Assembly: GCA_002150815.3 (NCBI GenBank)
Contig: NDFF03000329.1
Location: 124,001 to 188,000 of the forward strand
Direction of reading: 5' to 3'
Length of the DNA: 64,000 nucleotides
Source of the DNA: Grammothele lineata
Taxonomy: Eukaryota; Basidiomycota; Agaricomycetes; Polyporales; Polyporaceae
Numbering within the stretch: position 1 is the stretch's first letter; each line of letters starts with the position of its first letter. The notes beneath the pieces are model-generated. The model was given only the letters and a program-made list of their open reading frames with translations, did not search any database and was not told where the DNA came from. Both the position numbers and the translations under genes were made by a program. Shown here piece after piece: positions 1-10,516 of the stretch.

Positions 1-2369
1 AGGCAATCGAACGAGTGGTCAGGCCCTTGACGGACGCGAGGAAAACGAGATACCTACCTCGGAATGCCGACTCCACAGGTGCGGCCCGGATGTCATCAGC
101 GAAGGGCAGTGGGATAAGGTGGAACCCTGGCGGTTCGCGCCAGCCGCTCTCGTCGACTTTCTCGGCCTGACGGCAGCGCAGGCGGTTAGTGCATCTGTCA
201 CATGGACCGGGCGTGTTGGTGGACCCTGGCGAGCCGCCTGCCAGACGGGGCTACATTGGTGATAAGTTCGATCGAGATGCGGCTCACCTGCGGAAGCATT
301 GCACAGAAAATGGGCGACGAGTTTCGGCGGGTCAGAGCGAGGACGATTGCAATCTTCTTCTTCCTGATCATCGTTCGAAGCAGAGCAGTGAATGTGCGCT
401 TGCTGCCCGAGAACGTCTAAGGTACAATGAATACCCCAAACCGACCCAAAACGGTCAGGAACAGATATTTCGTTAGCAAAGAGATACGGGACCGAAGAAG
501 AATGCCAATTGGATGGAGAGCGTACCATTTCATCTGGATAGATGAACAATGAATGCTTGATGTTGTCTTCGAAGGCGAGGTCCTTCCGGCTTTTGAAACC
601 CAGCAACTTGATTCCTGGCCTCGAGGTCAGCTGAACGCCCGGCATGCCGTTCCCGCTTCACGCACCTGAGTCGAGGCCGACCGTCCGGAACGACCGAACC
701 TCCTCTGCGGTGTAGAAAACTCGACTACCGAGAGGAGCCGAGCGCACGCCGTCTTCGGAATGCTTGCCGTCTTCCGCACTATCGTCCTCCGCCGATGGCG
801 CACCGAGCTCCATACCATACAGTATCTGGGGCTTCTTTGCCTCCACCTCCAGGTCCTGCAGAGGATAAACAGATCACTCAGGCCTATCTCCTAAGTCGGG
901 AGAAACCTTGACGACTCACCTCGTCCACGTAAGACGTCCGGGAGACCGCTACCTCCATCCTGTCTCCGAGGTCGGCGAAGTACCGGTAAGCTCCCTTCTT
1001 CTGCTCCGTGATCAAACCATACCTGGTAGATATGCATGGAGTCAGCGCTCGCGGGCGAAACCCTACACTTGAAACAATTTAGGAACTATTACCCTTTCAC
1101 CCCGATGACCAAACCGGGAGCAAGCGTTAATGAAGTGGTGAATTGTGCTCGTTTGGGCGTTTCATGAAACCGCATCTGCGTAAGAAGTTCGTCCACCCGG
1201 CCGATAGAGATTGACTCGGGTAATACGGAGCCTCCACCGAGCCCATCAGAGTCGGCGGTGTTGGACGGCAAAAGCACGGCCTGTCCGAAATGTCAGACAC
1301 AGGGATACCGCCAGACATACTACGCACAGAGTAGAAGACGGAGGGGTCGAACGGCTTGTCGTTAGTGCTGATGAAGAAAGGCTCCATCGTGACACCGGTT
1401 TGAACAAGATCCTGAATGCGACACGTGATTAGCACCCGTGTTCAAGGCGCCGTCCGCAACCTTACGATGAGTGTCGTCCGGGCTGACGTTATCAGACGAC
1501 TGCTCGTAGAGCCGGGGTGGGGGTTGTCTTCATCAGTGAAAAAGAATATCCGCTTTGAAGCTGTTTTCGGTGCGCTATTTAGCTGGTCAGTACGAACGAT
1601 CCCCCAAAGACGAGATTAGCGACCGACCCGTCGCGCAGGACCCAGTTGCAGCTGGTGAAAACGTCACCAACTGCAATACGTTTGCCCTCAATCGGTGCAA
1701 ACTGCTCTTGTAGTATTTGAGGGTTCTCTCGCGCTTCTATAAACGTGGTTGTCAGTAATTTGTAACCATCTGCAGATATAGCGGACAAACCGTCCAGCAG
1801 CTGCGCCAGTTCCATCACTTTCGGCGCATCTACAGTGGCGATTGGTTGGTAGACGAAAGTTCCCTTCTTGATATCAGCCCCTGCTGTGCCACTATCATTG
1901 CGCTTCGTCTAAAAACAGAGCTCGAGACGTTAGCAGTACGAAGCAACCGGTGGCGTGTAGCTGACCGTGTTGAACAACATGATGCCGACGGAGTCATTCG
2001 GACCAATCATAACTTTGCGCTTCTGTATTAGCATCGCAGCTTCGAGTGCCATAAGAAGATTGCACGTTTTGACATCTTCGTAGCGCGGGTCTTCGTATAG
2101 TTCCAACATTGAAGGCGCACAGTCTATGCAGAACAGGACAACGTCCTTCTTGCCCTCAAACATCTAGGTAGTAAAGATCAGATTACGGAATACATCATAT
2201 TCTTCTCTCATGCAAACTCTCATTGGTTGTGGCTGTTCACGAACCACTCGGCCTCCCCGAACTTGCGGCCACGATGCCGAGAAGACAGCAAGATAGTACG
2301 TACCGTTGAATCCTGCAACTCCTCCTCTTCATCCTCATCAAGCCTATTCCAATCTTCATATGGAGCCAT
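1..2369 (-). CDS. KU70: Ku70 DNA end-binding protein, C-terminus cut by window edge
   Basis: Ku70 pairs with Ku80 to encircle broken DNA ends and start non-homologous end joining in the nucleus. Exon 1 (2304-2369) encodes a short acidic N-terminus, MAPYEDWNRLDEDEEEE. Exon 2 (1966-2163) opens the vWA-like domain with KDVVLFCIDCAPSMLE. Further exons, joined across introns with clean GT..AG ends, give GDVFTSCNWVLRDG, KRIFFFTDEDNPHPG, the beta-barrel segments GLITEQKKGAYRYFADLGDR and GIKLLGFKSRKDLAFEDNIK, then ALLRTMIRKKKIAIVLALTR and GFHLIPLPFADDIR. All are in the order expected for Ku70. The apparent frame breaks near 1300, 1590, 1950 and 640 are introns, not mutations. The rest of the C-terminal arm and any SAP domain lie beyond base 1. 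The family assignment is secure; a few exon edges are approximate. Confidence 0.95.
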
Positions 2370-2432
2370 TATACGCGGACTATATTGCGTATTGAAGAGC
2401 AGAAAGTGAGCGTAGCTGGTGGTAGATGCAAG

Positions 2433-2990
2433 TCAAGAAGACCGCGGCTCCGCGTCGTGATTAGGCGCTGAGCGCGACGCGTCGACCCACGTGATCCAGC
2501 GCCTGAAACAGTGTGGCGCTGTTATCGGCCGGCCGCTCCGATTTTGGACATGGCAAGAAGCCATCATGTTCAACTTTCAAGCAAAGCCCAGGATTACTTA
2601 CGCTGCCAAGCCGGCCGCCTTCCCTCCCGCCTGTCCGGTCTTCTTGCGCAAAAGCTCTCTAACTGCACGTCTCGAATCTCTTTCAAGCTCGGTGAGCATC
2701 GTTCTGATGTCGTTCGCCACGGCTCTTAGACGGCTACTGATCATCCCCAAGGTTGCTAAGCCTACGCTTACGACGGCGCAGCAGCCGGTATACACTGCGC
2801 GGCTTCGACAATAAACGTCTTCTTTCCGATGCGCTCGCTTGCTCTTGCAATACTTCCGCAGATGGCTCGTCGAGAGCCTGTCTGACAGTCGATCGACCGT
2901 CGCAGCCCGCCCACCCCGAAGCACCACAGGACGCGATGGCGACCGACGCCAACTTCCCCGAAAGCCCCGGAGTACTACTCGCGCAGACAA
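2433..2990 (-). CDS. Doubtful small two-exon gene, no family recognised
   Basis: An open frame from 2990 to about 2600 ends in a charged, probably helical stretch (ANDIRTMLTELERDSRRAVR). It runs into a strong splice donor, GTAAGTAATCC, just before the frame closes. Splicing to the acceptor before GCGCTGGATCACG (about 2501) would add a short tail ending in a TGA at 2433, only 64 bp from the Ku70 start. A hydrophobic patch (CCAVVSVGLATLGMISS) could be a single membrane segment. The first 80 residues are arginine-rich and look like chance GC-rich translation, so the true start may be downstream or on other exons. No known domain is seen. The donor quality and the helical segment are the only arguments for a gene. 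Confidence 0.28.
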
Positions 2991-4660
2991 AATCAGGAAC
3001 GGCCGCGGTCTCCGAATGACGGCCGGATGCGCAGCATCCGACCTGCTCCAGTTCTGCTCTCTCTGAGCGCTGCGCCTAGGGACGTCCGTTTGTGGCCTCC
3101 GGGACGACGATGCGCCGTGCTTCGCAGTAAGACCGACGACGGGCGTTGCAGCATGGAAGCACGTTCGCGGATACCACGGATACGGCTACTTCCTTCGAGC
3201 TCGGCGGTACGCCGGTGGTGACGTCGGCCACACTGTCACCCGTCTTTCGCTCGACGCCGGACACCGGCCACCAGTAACGTTCAGTCGCTCTCGCGTTCCT
3301 GCGCCACTCGTTCTAGGGCCATCTCCGGCTCGTTCGCGGCAGTCTTTGAATGTACCGCGGAAGCAGTCGCGTGCATCCTCGACGACTCCACCGGTGTATC
3401 AATGACGCCTTCACTTCTGACCTCACGGGACTTCAGGAAGGTTGCGTACTACACGCAGGGGAAACTTCTAGGAGTGGTGAGTCCGTTGTCGTGCTGCCTG
3501 AGTTCTGTTCCCTGACACACCGTTTTCCTGTAGGACTCGCATGATCTCGTACGAGCGCTGCGCCTAATGACGCAGTTTCCCGGATGATGTATGGCACCTG
3601 TGGCTGAATATCACCCGCCTGCTGCTTCCTTCGTCCTAGCTGCATCTGGATACTGCGCCGTGCTAAGGACGCCGTATTAATGGAATATTTTCCCGTCTGG
3701 TGCGCTCACAAGCGCACGACCGCTGTAAAATTTCTCAACTTGGACCCCATCGTGCACAGCTACAACACAGTTGTTTGCGAACATGTGTCCCAGCGTGCAT
3801 CTGATCAACATTATGCATGTTGAACACAGCCTAAATGTCAGCGTCACACAACTGACCATTCAATTTCGGTATGTTGCGATGTCCGAAATTACCGCGCGTT
3901 GTGTATCCTGTTAACTAGAATTCAAGGCGTTCAACACATCCCGCTAGGCAGTCTACCGGAACGATACGTACGACTGACAATGTGCACCGCCCTGGACCAA
4001 CACCGATTTCAATTCAAGGCTTGCCACTCACCTCGGCCCATACGATCGCTTGAACGCCCCAAGTTCTCGCACCTCCCCACCATTGCAAGGACCCAATGTC
4101 GTCAACCAACCTTTGACGGTACGACCAGGAAGTCTCGCGAACCCTCCGGAAGTCGGACGAAGAATGGCGTAGCTCGTCTTCCCATAGCAGAGGAAGTGGT
4201 TCGTCTTCTCGTTCTCTTGTCCAACCCTCTAGGGAGTCGTCGTACTGACGGGACCTTCTATTACCGCAGTCGCTCACAATAGTTTTCGGAAATCCACCGA
4301 TCCTCTCTACTTTCTCTCCAAATCCTCGGCGGTATCCTATGACGTCATCCCTCCGCCCCTACCTCGGAGGATATTGCGCCAAAAGTCCGAGAAGCCAACT
4401 CTACCGCGCCCCTTCTCTCACGAACTGGTCTATCCCTTCTATGGATATATACTCGGGAGGTGGGAAGTCAGCGCAATGACCGAGCCACTATTCCTGTCCC
4501 CGGGGCGGGGGTTACATACGTACTGCCGCCGCGGCTTCCCTGGCATGCGCCTCTCGAGAGGTATCTGCCCGTACGCCCGTCGCTGAAACGGTAACGCAGT
4601 CCCCACCACTCTGCCCCGATTCCAGCGCGAACGCCCCGCGCGCGGGTGCGCCGAAGCGCG
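2991..4660. other. Gene-free stretch, nothing recognised
   Basis: Both strands carry only short overlapping frames with no recognisable domain. A 14-base word, gagcgctgcgccta, occurs twice (about 3066 and 3554), but no longer duplication surrounds it. The block is less GC-rich than the following one. It could hold decayed transposon sequence or a spliced gene I cannot recognise. Confidence 0.5.
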
Positions 4661-4673
4661 AATAGGAAGCCCC

Positions 4674-4731
4674 CCTCTTCCTCTTCCTCTTCCTATTCTT
4701 CTTCCAAGTCCCAAGTCCCAAATCCAAGTCC
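4674..4731. repeat. Polypyrimidine CTCTTC tract plus CAAGTCC repeats
   Basis: A CCTCTT/CTTCC-type microsatellite (about 4674-4703) runs directly into near-perfect copies of a CAAGTCC heptamer (about 4704-4731). It lies in gene-free DNA. Confidence 0.85.
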
Positions 4732-6569
4732 GTCACCCCCGTGCCCGTGGGCCGTGGTCTCCCCGCAGCCCGAACGGGGTCTCGAGCGGCTTCATCCCGA
4801 AGATGAGCCGCCACGCGGTACGTACGACCTCTCAACTCTCCAGCGTGCTTGCGCTTCTCGGCCGCGCCTGACACATCGCGATTAGAAAGCAGACGCAGGC
4901 CCGAGGCAGCCTTCGCTGTGGCTGGATGGCTGGCGCGTGAAGGTTTGCGATTGGGGCTCGAGAGGTGCTAATGCGTTGGGCCACGGAGTTTTGGCGGCGC
5001 CTTTGGACCTTGCAGGGACGACCGCCCGCGGGTGACGTGCAATGCAAGATGGGGGCGTGCAAGATCGATATTCGATGCTCGACACTGGGAAGTCTCGAGC
5101 ACCGTCAATCTGCACGAGGCTAACTTCCGCCCGCGATGAGCCCGCTCGCTCTACCGCGCCCGACGCGCGTTCGTCCCCATAGAGCTCGACGTACGTCATC
5201 AATGGGAGCCCGCTTCCCCGCATACGCACCTGTCAGCGGGCCGCGCGCACCCGCAGGGCCGTCGCGCGTGCATACATTAAAATGGAGGAAGACGCGCCCG
5301 GGTATGCGTTCATCCTTCTCGACGTCGGCGGCGGCGGTCCCGAACCTGGCAGAGCGCGAATCGAGGAGGCAGCTTGACAGCCCGTAACGTAGTGGCCGAG
5401 AAGGTCGGTATGCGCGTGCGCTGGGCTTCTCACGGGTGTTTCGAGTGCTGACGGTGAAAGTGCCCGTGGAGAATCCTGCCAGCATTTGACCGACGACCGC
5501 GTCGGCCCCGCGAAGTGCGGCTTGGTGATGACGCAGGGCCTGTAGAGCTGGTACGCTAGTGGAAAAATCTCACTGTCATTCACAGCTCACCGACGCATGT
5601 GCTAGATTCCAAAGCGCGGAGCCGCCAAGCACGCTCTCGCTCTCTCACAGCCCGTCAAGCACACGCGCCCTGAAGGCTGAGCACTCAATACCGAATACTC
5701 GACCCCATTCGCGAACTCTCGTGCATGACCCTGCCTGCCCTGTCTCTGACGTCCGTGGCTCCGTGCCCACGAGCTCGCAGAGCACATGGTTCGACCCACC
5801 CTTCAAGGGGCTCTCGGACTCAGTCCGTATGGAGACCTTCTCTGGTCAGCGGCGTCGAATCGAATCGAATCTTGATCCTGATGGAGGCGGCCATCCGTGC
5901 AATCGCCCACGGATGACGAGATGCTGCCTTCCGCGTCGGTCCCGCTGCGGCGCACAAGGTTCAGCGAACCCGGACGTCGACGCTCGAGGGCCGAGGTGGG
6001 AATTGCGAGCCGCGAACCGTGAACCGTGCGCGTGAACCGCGAACGAGGAGCTAGGGAGCCAGGAACGTCCTTTCTCCCTCCCCGTCTCGAATCTCGACCG
6101 CCCCACGACGCAGTTCGCCATCTCCATCAGATAGACGATAAGTACATATCTCAATATCGCACAGAACAGAACAACCAGAACCAGCGCAAAGATACAGGCG
6201 GGACCGCGCGGTACCGAAGGGCTTCCTCTCGGGTGCGAGGGACCCGTTTCCACCACCTGAACCGGAATCCTGAGGCCTGAGGCTTGGGGGTTCGTCCGGA
6301 CGCGCTCCCGGAGCCGGCGCGGGTACAGCGGCCGCCCGCGCGTCCGCGTGATTCTGCCGCGGGGGGCACGCAAGGCCCGGTGTCGAGGAGAGGTATGCGT
6401 GGGCGGCTCGCGAGAAGCCCTTCGAGGGGGGCAATGGCGGATGTGCGGCCGTACGCTCGCCCGTACGCTCGATATCTCAATGCTCGATGCTCGATGCGGG
6501 TTCGCGGGGGCGAGAGGGACGTAAGCGGCGCGGCGCGCGCACGTCGACGAAGCTCGCGAGCGGTCGGGC

Positions 6570-6606
6570 CTTGGAGCTTGGGGACTTGGGGGCTTGGGGG
6601 GACGGG
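6570..6606 (+). repeat. G-quadruplex-type tract
   Basis: Four runs of 4-6 guanines are separated by loops of 2-4 bases (GGGG-actt-GGGGG-ctt-GGGGGG-ac-GGGG). This fits the usual G-quadruplex pattern on the plus strand. It sits inside the GC-rich block upstream of the APSES gene, on the coding strand of that gene. Confidence 0.7.
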
Positions 6607-7547
6607 GCTTACGACACTGAGGCGACGCGGTGGCGGCCCCCACGAGCGGTCCAATACCAATACCAATATCATTGTCGGTGTACGTGATGGTGCTCGAGGG
6701 GCGCCGCCGAGACGTTGAGGAGCCTCGCGCCGCGCCCCCTTCAAGCCAGCTTCGGTTCTCATGGCGGCCCGCGCCGCTGAGCACGGGACCGGTCACTCTG
6801 AGGCACGCTATCGCCTTCGAGTAGCCAGTTGCGAGGCGGGTCCCGGGATCGAACGCGGATTGCGCGGCGGGCTCCCAGCGCGGCGGGAGCGCGGGCTCTT
6901 GGGGACGGGAGGGGCAGCTCGCAGAGCTTGCGGTGGTGCGGACCCGTCTGGTCTGCGATGCAGAAGCTCAGACCACTGGCAGATATCCGCGCACGGGGGC
7001 CGAAGAGACTCTGGGCCTTCTCGCGCACGTCGTCGTCGCCGTCGTCGTCAACGTCGCCATCGCGGGCGAAGCCCACCCTCGGCGCGGGGCCGAACAAAGG
7101 GCCGGGCGCACCGGGCAGCCCGCCGTCCGTCGCCCGCTGCCTGGAGATGGCAGGCGTTGGCACGGACAGCAAGGCACATCCCCATCGTCCCGTTTTCGCA
7201 CGCTTTCGGCACCGAACGCCCTACCATTCCTGGCGACCGGAGGAAAGGCGCGTCTTCGATCAGAACCTACTTAGAAGGATCCAGGAAGGGGGGCGTGGCG
7301 TCCGTCCAGGCACGGGTCCGCCGGGGCTCCCGCTCCCACGCTCTCACGCTCCCAGGCTCATAAAACGCCCTCGTGACGTATCCCCCCCTCCCGAGTCCCG
7401 CCGCCCACTGGTCCGTCACGGCGGGCCGCGCCTCGCGCCCTCGATCGCGCGGCAGGCTGGGGACGAGCTGGCTGACCGGAGCCATCGACGCCGGGGCGAT
7501 CGGCGACGGATCGCGCGGATGCGGATCTAGGGGCGTCGCATCGCGTT

Positions 7548-7566
7548 CCCATCCATCCATCCATCC
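7548..7566. repeat. CATC tetranucleotide microsatellite
   Basis: About four tandem CATC units in gene-free DNA. Confidence 0.85.
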
Positions 7567-10516
7567 CTTCCTCCCATTGCCATTCAGACTCTCTGAGCCT
7601 CTCGCTGCCTCAGCCTCTCAGCCTGATCACGGTACGCGGTCTCCCTTGCCTTGTCCTCCCAGCGCGCGCGAACATCGCGCCCCCGCACCCACACTCGCGC
7701 TAACCGCCCTGATGGCTTTGTCGGCCCTTCCCTTGTACTTATTCCATTGCATCGCTCGGAATCGGATGGGTGATGCTCAGCCTTGATGCTGGGACTTGCC
7801 AAGGACTCTGACGCAGGGCTGGATGTTGATTATTGAATGCCCGGCGGCGTGGCGTGAGCGTGAGCGCGGGCGGTGGAGGATGTGCTCGTTGCCCGCCGCC
7901 TTTCTGCAGAGCCAGTCGGAGGAGACAAAGAAACAGAAACAGGGCTCATCGCAGAGGACGGTCACGAGCGAGACAGGCGGCTGCGCACGGTATCCAGCAT
8001 ACCCCGAGTCCCGAGCCTGAAGCTTGAACCACCCGACCCGCCCGCAGCCCTCTGTTCAGCCGCTAATTCGCCCGTACTACCTACCGTACACTACTGCGAA
8101 TCCGAATCCGATAGAGCCCTCGGCGGCGCCGGTGTCGGTGGGGGTTGGGGTGGCAGCGGCAACGACGGCGGGAGGCGCGATAAACGCCACAAAGTGCAAC
8201 GCCTCCCCTCTCGTGCATATGCACGCCGCCGCCACCCATAGCACAGCGCGTCATACCCGCGCCCCCGCCCGGACGCCCGAACGTCCGGGCTCGAGCATCG
8301 CACGCGAGAACGTTGAAGACGCCACACCCGGCGGCTGGTGGCGCTAGCACTGGCTCGAGTGAGGGCCGATCGCGCCCGGGCGAGGGCTGGAGCTCCATTT
8401 GGCCGTCGAGATCGTGGGCGGGGGTGTCTTGTGGTCAGCGGTGTCTTCCGAGACTCCCGTCCTCCAGTCTTCAAGCTTCAGAGCCCGAGCCCGAGCCCGA
8501 GGAATGATGTCGGCGTCGGCGTCGAGTGTAGAAGCTTGACAGTGACGCTTGGCTTGGCTGCGGGCTGTGTTTACGAATGAACGAACGAGCGAGAGCGTCG
8601 GACTCTCGCACTAGAGCAGCTAGCCAGCCGGGGCAGGAAGCGAGCGAGCATGTTCAAAGAATCTACGGTAGCAGCTCCGAGCTCGAGCTCGAGCCTGCGG
8701 ACGCGCAGCCAAGCATGCCTCGCAGAGCGTTAGCAGCGGGATCATGATCTGCAGGACGTGCGCGCCGCGCGACCTTGGACGCCTGCCAAATGCGGCTCGC
8801 GCCTGTTCGCGCGCGTCCCCGTGAGCGCAAGCGCACGAGGCCGCAATATTGGCGGCTGATCCCCCGGGAGCCGGGAGCACTCGGTTCGGGCCAGCGTGGC
8901 AACGAGGGGCCCTCTCCCGAGTGACGAGTCCCCTTGAACTTGTCCTTGTCGTCCAGTCGTCGCTCTGTCTCGTCGCTCTGTTGTCGTCCGGCGGACACAG
9001 AGGCGGCGGGAGCCGCTTCCGCTTCGATCATCCGTCCGTCTTGATATTGCGCAGCGTTCGACGAATCGAATCGTAGCGTCAAGCGCGGTTGTGGTTGGTC
9101 GCCTCGCTGCTCGTCAGAAGGACGAGGTGGAGATATTGTGTTGCTCGCCCTCATCCATCTCATCTTTCCAGCCTTCCTGTTGGCTTCCTGGTACGCGCCC
9201 CTCGCGCCCACCACCGAGCAGACCGCGCCTGGGCGGGACGCGTTCGTTGGTCGTTGGTCGTCTGGCTGGAGCGGCGGCCGGCCGAGGGGCGCAGGCGTGG
9301 CGAGAAGTGTTCCATCTCCGCGGAATAGCCTTTACGCCCCGACGGATCCGGGAGCGGCCGCGAACGCGAACGCGCGCAGCGCAGGTCGAAGTTCGCAGAC
9401 AAGATCATCATGCACGCACGGACGCACGGGCTCGGAGCCCTTCTGGAGCCGGGGGCGCGGGCGACAAAGGGCGGACGGAAGGGGCAGGCGGGCGGCGGGC
9501 GAAACGCGAGGGAAAGAAGCGAGGGAGAGAAAGAGGCTGGAGGGGCCAAACAAACGCGCAGCCGAGGGGCGATCGCGACATCGGGGCAGACAGCTTATAT
9601 TAGCTAATCGGAGCCGGAGGGGAGGGGATGGCGGCGGCGGAGGGCGTCCCGCGAAGAGCCGGGGCCGGGGGAGATGCGTGGGAAGGGGGCGTGGGAAGGG
9701 GGCGCCGAGGGGCGATGTGGATCTGGGGACGGGCATGCATCTGGCTGTCAGAGGCTGATGGGAGGGCGCCGCGGGGGAGGGAAGGCTGAGGGAAACAGGC
9801 GCGCAGGGGGAACGCGCGATGCGGCGCGATCGAGAAAGCCGAGGCTCGGTACCTGCCCGGCGCTTGGGGCGGTGGCCTGCGCGGGCGCGTGCTTCCGCGG
9901 GGAATTCCTCAGGGCCCGGGTCGGCATTGGCTGCGCTCGCCGTCCGTCGCTGCCAGAGCCAGTGCGAGTGCATGCGACTTCGCCAGGCCTGCGATTCGGA
10001 TTCGCCTGCGGGGCGACCGAACGGCTCCTGCGGCTGCGAACGCCCGTCCGAACGCACGCCCGCACCCCGCGGCACTGATCATCGGAGCCTGTGTCGTAAT
10101 ACATAAGTCCCTCGCTCCCGCCCCGCACGCGGCCCCTCGGTCCACAGGCCCGCCGCCATCCTACTCCTACTTATGCCCCGCACGCCACGACCGTCAACCC
10201 CTTCCTCCGCCCCTCCGTCCGCCCAACGCCCGCATCCCGTCCCTGCCCCTCCCGAGCCCGCCCCCGCGACAGAACCACCGCGCCGCTGAGCCACCCTCGC
10301 CACCCACCCGCGTCTCACCGGCCCCGGGTGCACTCACCTCCCCGGATAATTCGTTTAGCCGCATATTGTCGCTTCGCGCCTCCCCGTTCCGCTCATAACT
10401 CTCCTCCCCGGTCACCTGAGCCCCAGACGCCCCGCCGCGCGACCCGCTCTCTTGCGCCTGCGCGACTTGAGCCTTTGCCTTTGGCTCGTCTCACTATCCC
10501 CTACTCCCTACATTCG

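Larger units (their letters stand above)
4661..10516. other. Very GC-rich region without recognisable genes, upstream of the APSES factor
   Basis: This stretch of almost 6 kb is strongly GC-rich. Long open frames occur on both strands at once, as expected from sequence lacking A/T-rich stop codons. Their translations are Arg/Pro/Ala/Gly-rich with no domain. Simple repeats are scattered through it (4674-4731, 6570-6606, 7548-7566). The last 200 bases before 10517 are pyrimidine-rich, as is common in fungal 5' leaders. Given the downstream gene, long regulatory DNA or a long 5' UTR is plausible. That role is inferred from position only. Confidence 0.5.

Noticed and set aside
1..2163. Apparent frameshifts in Ku70 suggesting a pseudogene
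   Set aside because: Each break coincides with a GT..AG intron that restores conserved Ku70 sequence.
3050..3570. Repeated word gagcgctgcgccta as possible element ends
   Set aside because: Fourteen bases only, with no extended similarity, inverted copy or target duplication.
5846..10128. Several minus-strand frames of 120-316 codons, and similar plus-strand ones
   Set aside because: They overlap each other on both strands and are Arg/Pro/Ala-rich without motifs, as expected by chance in very GC-rich DNA.
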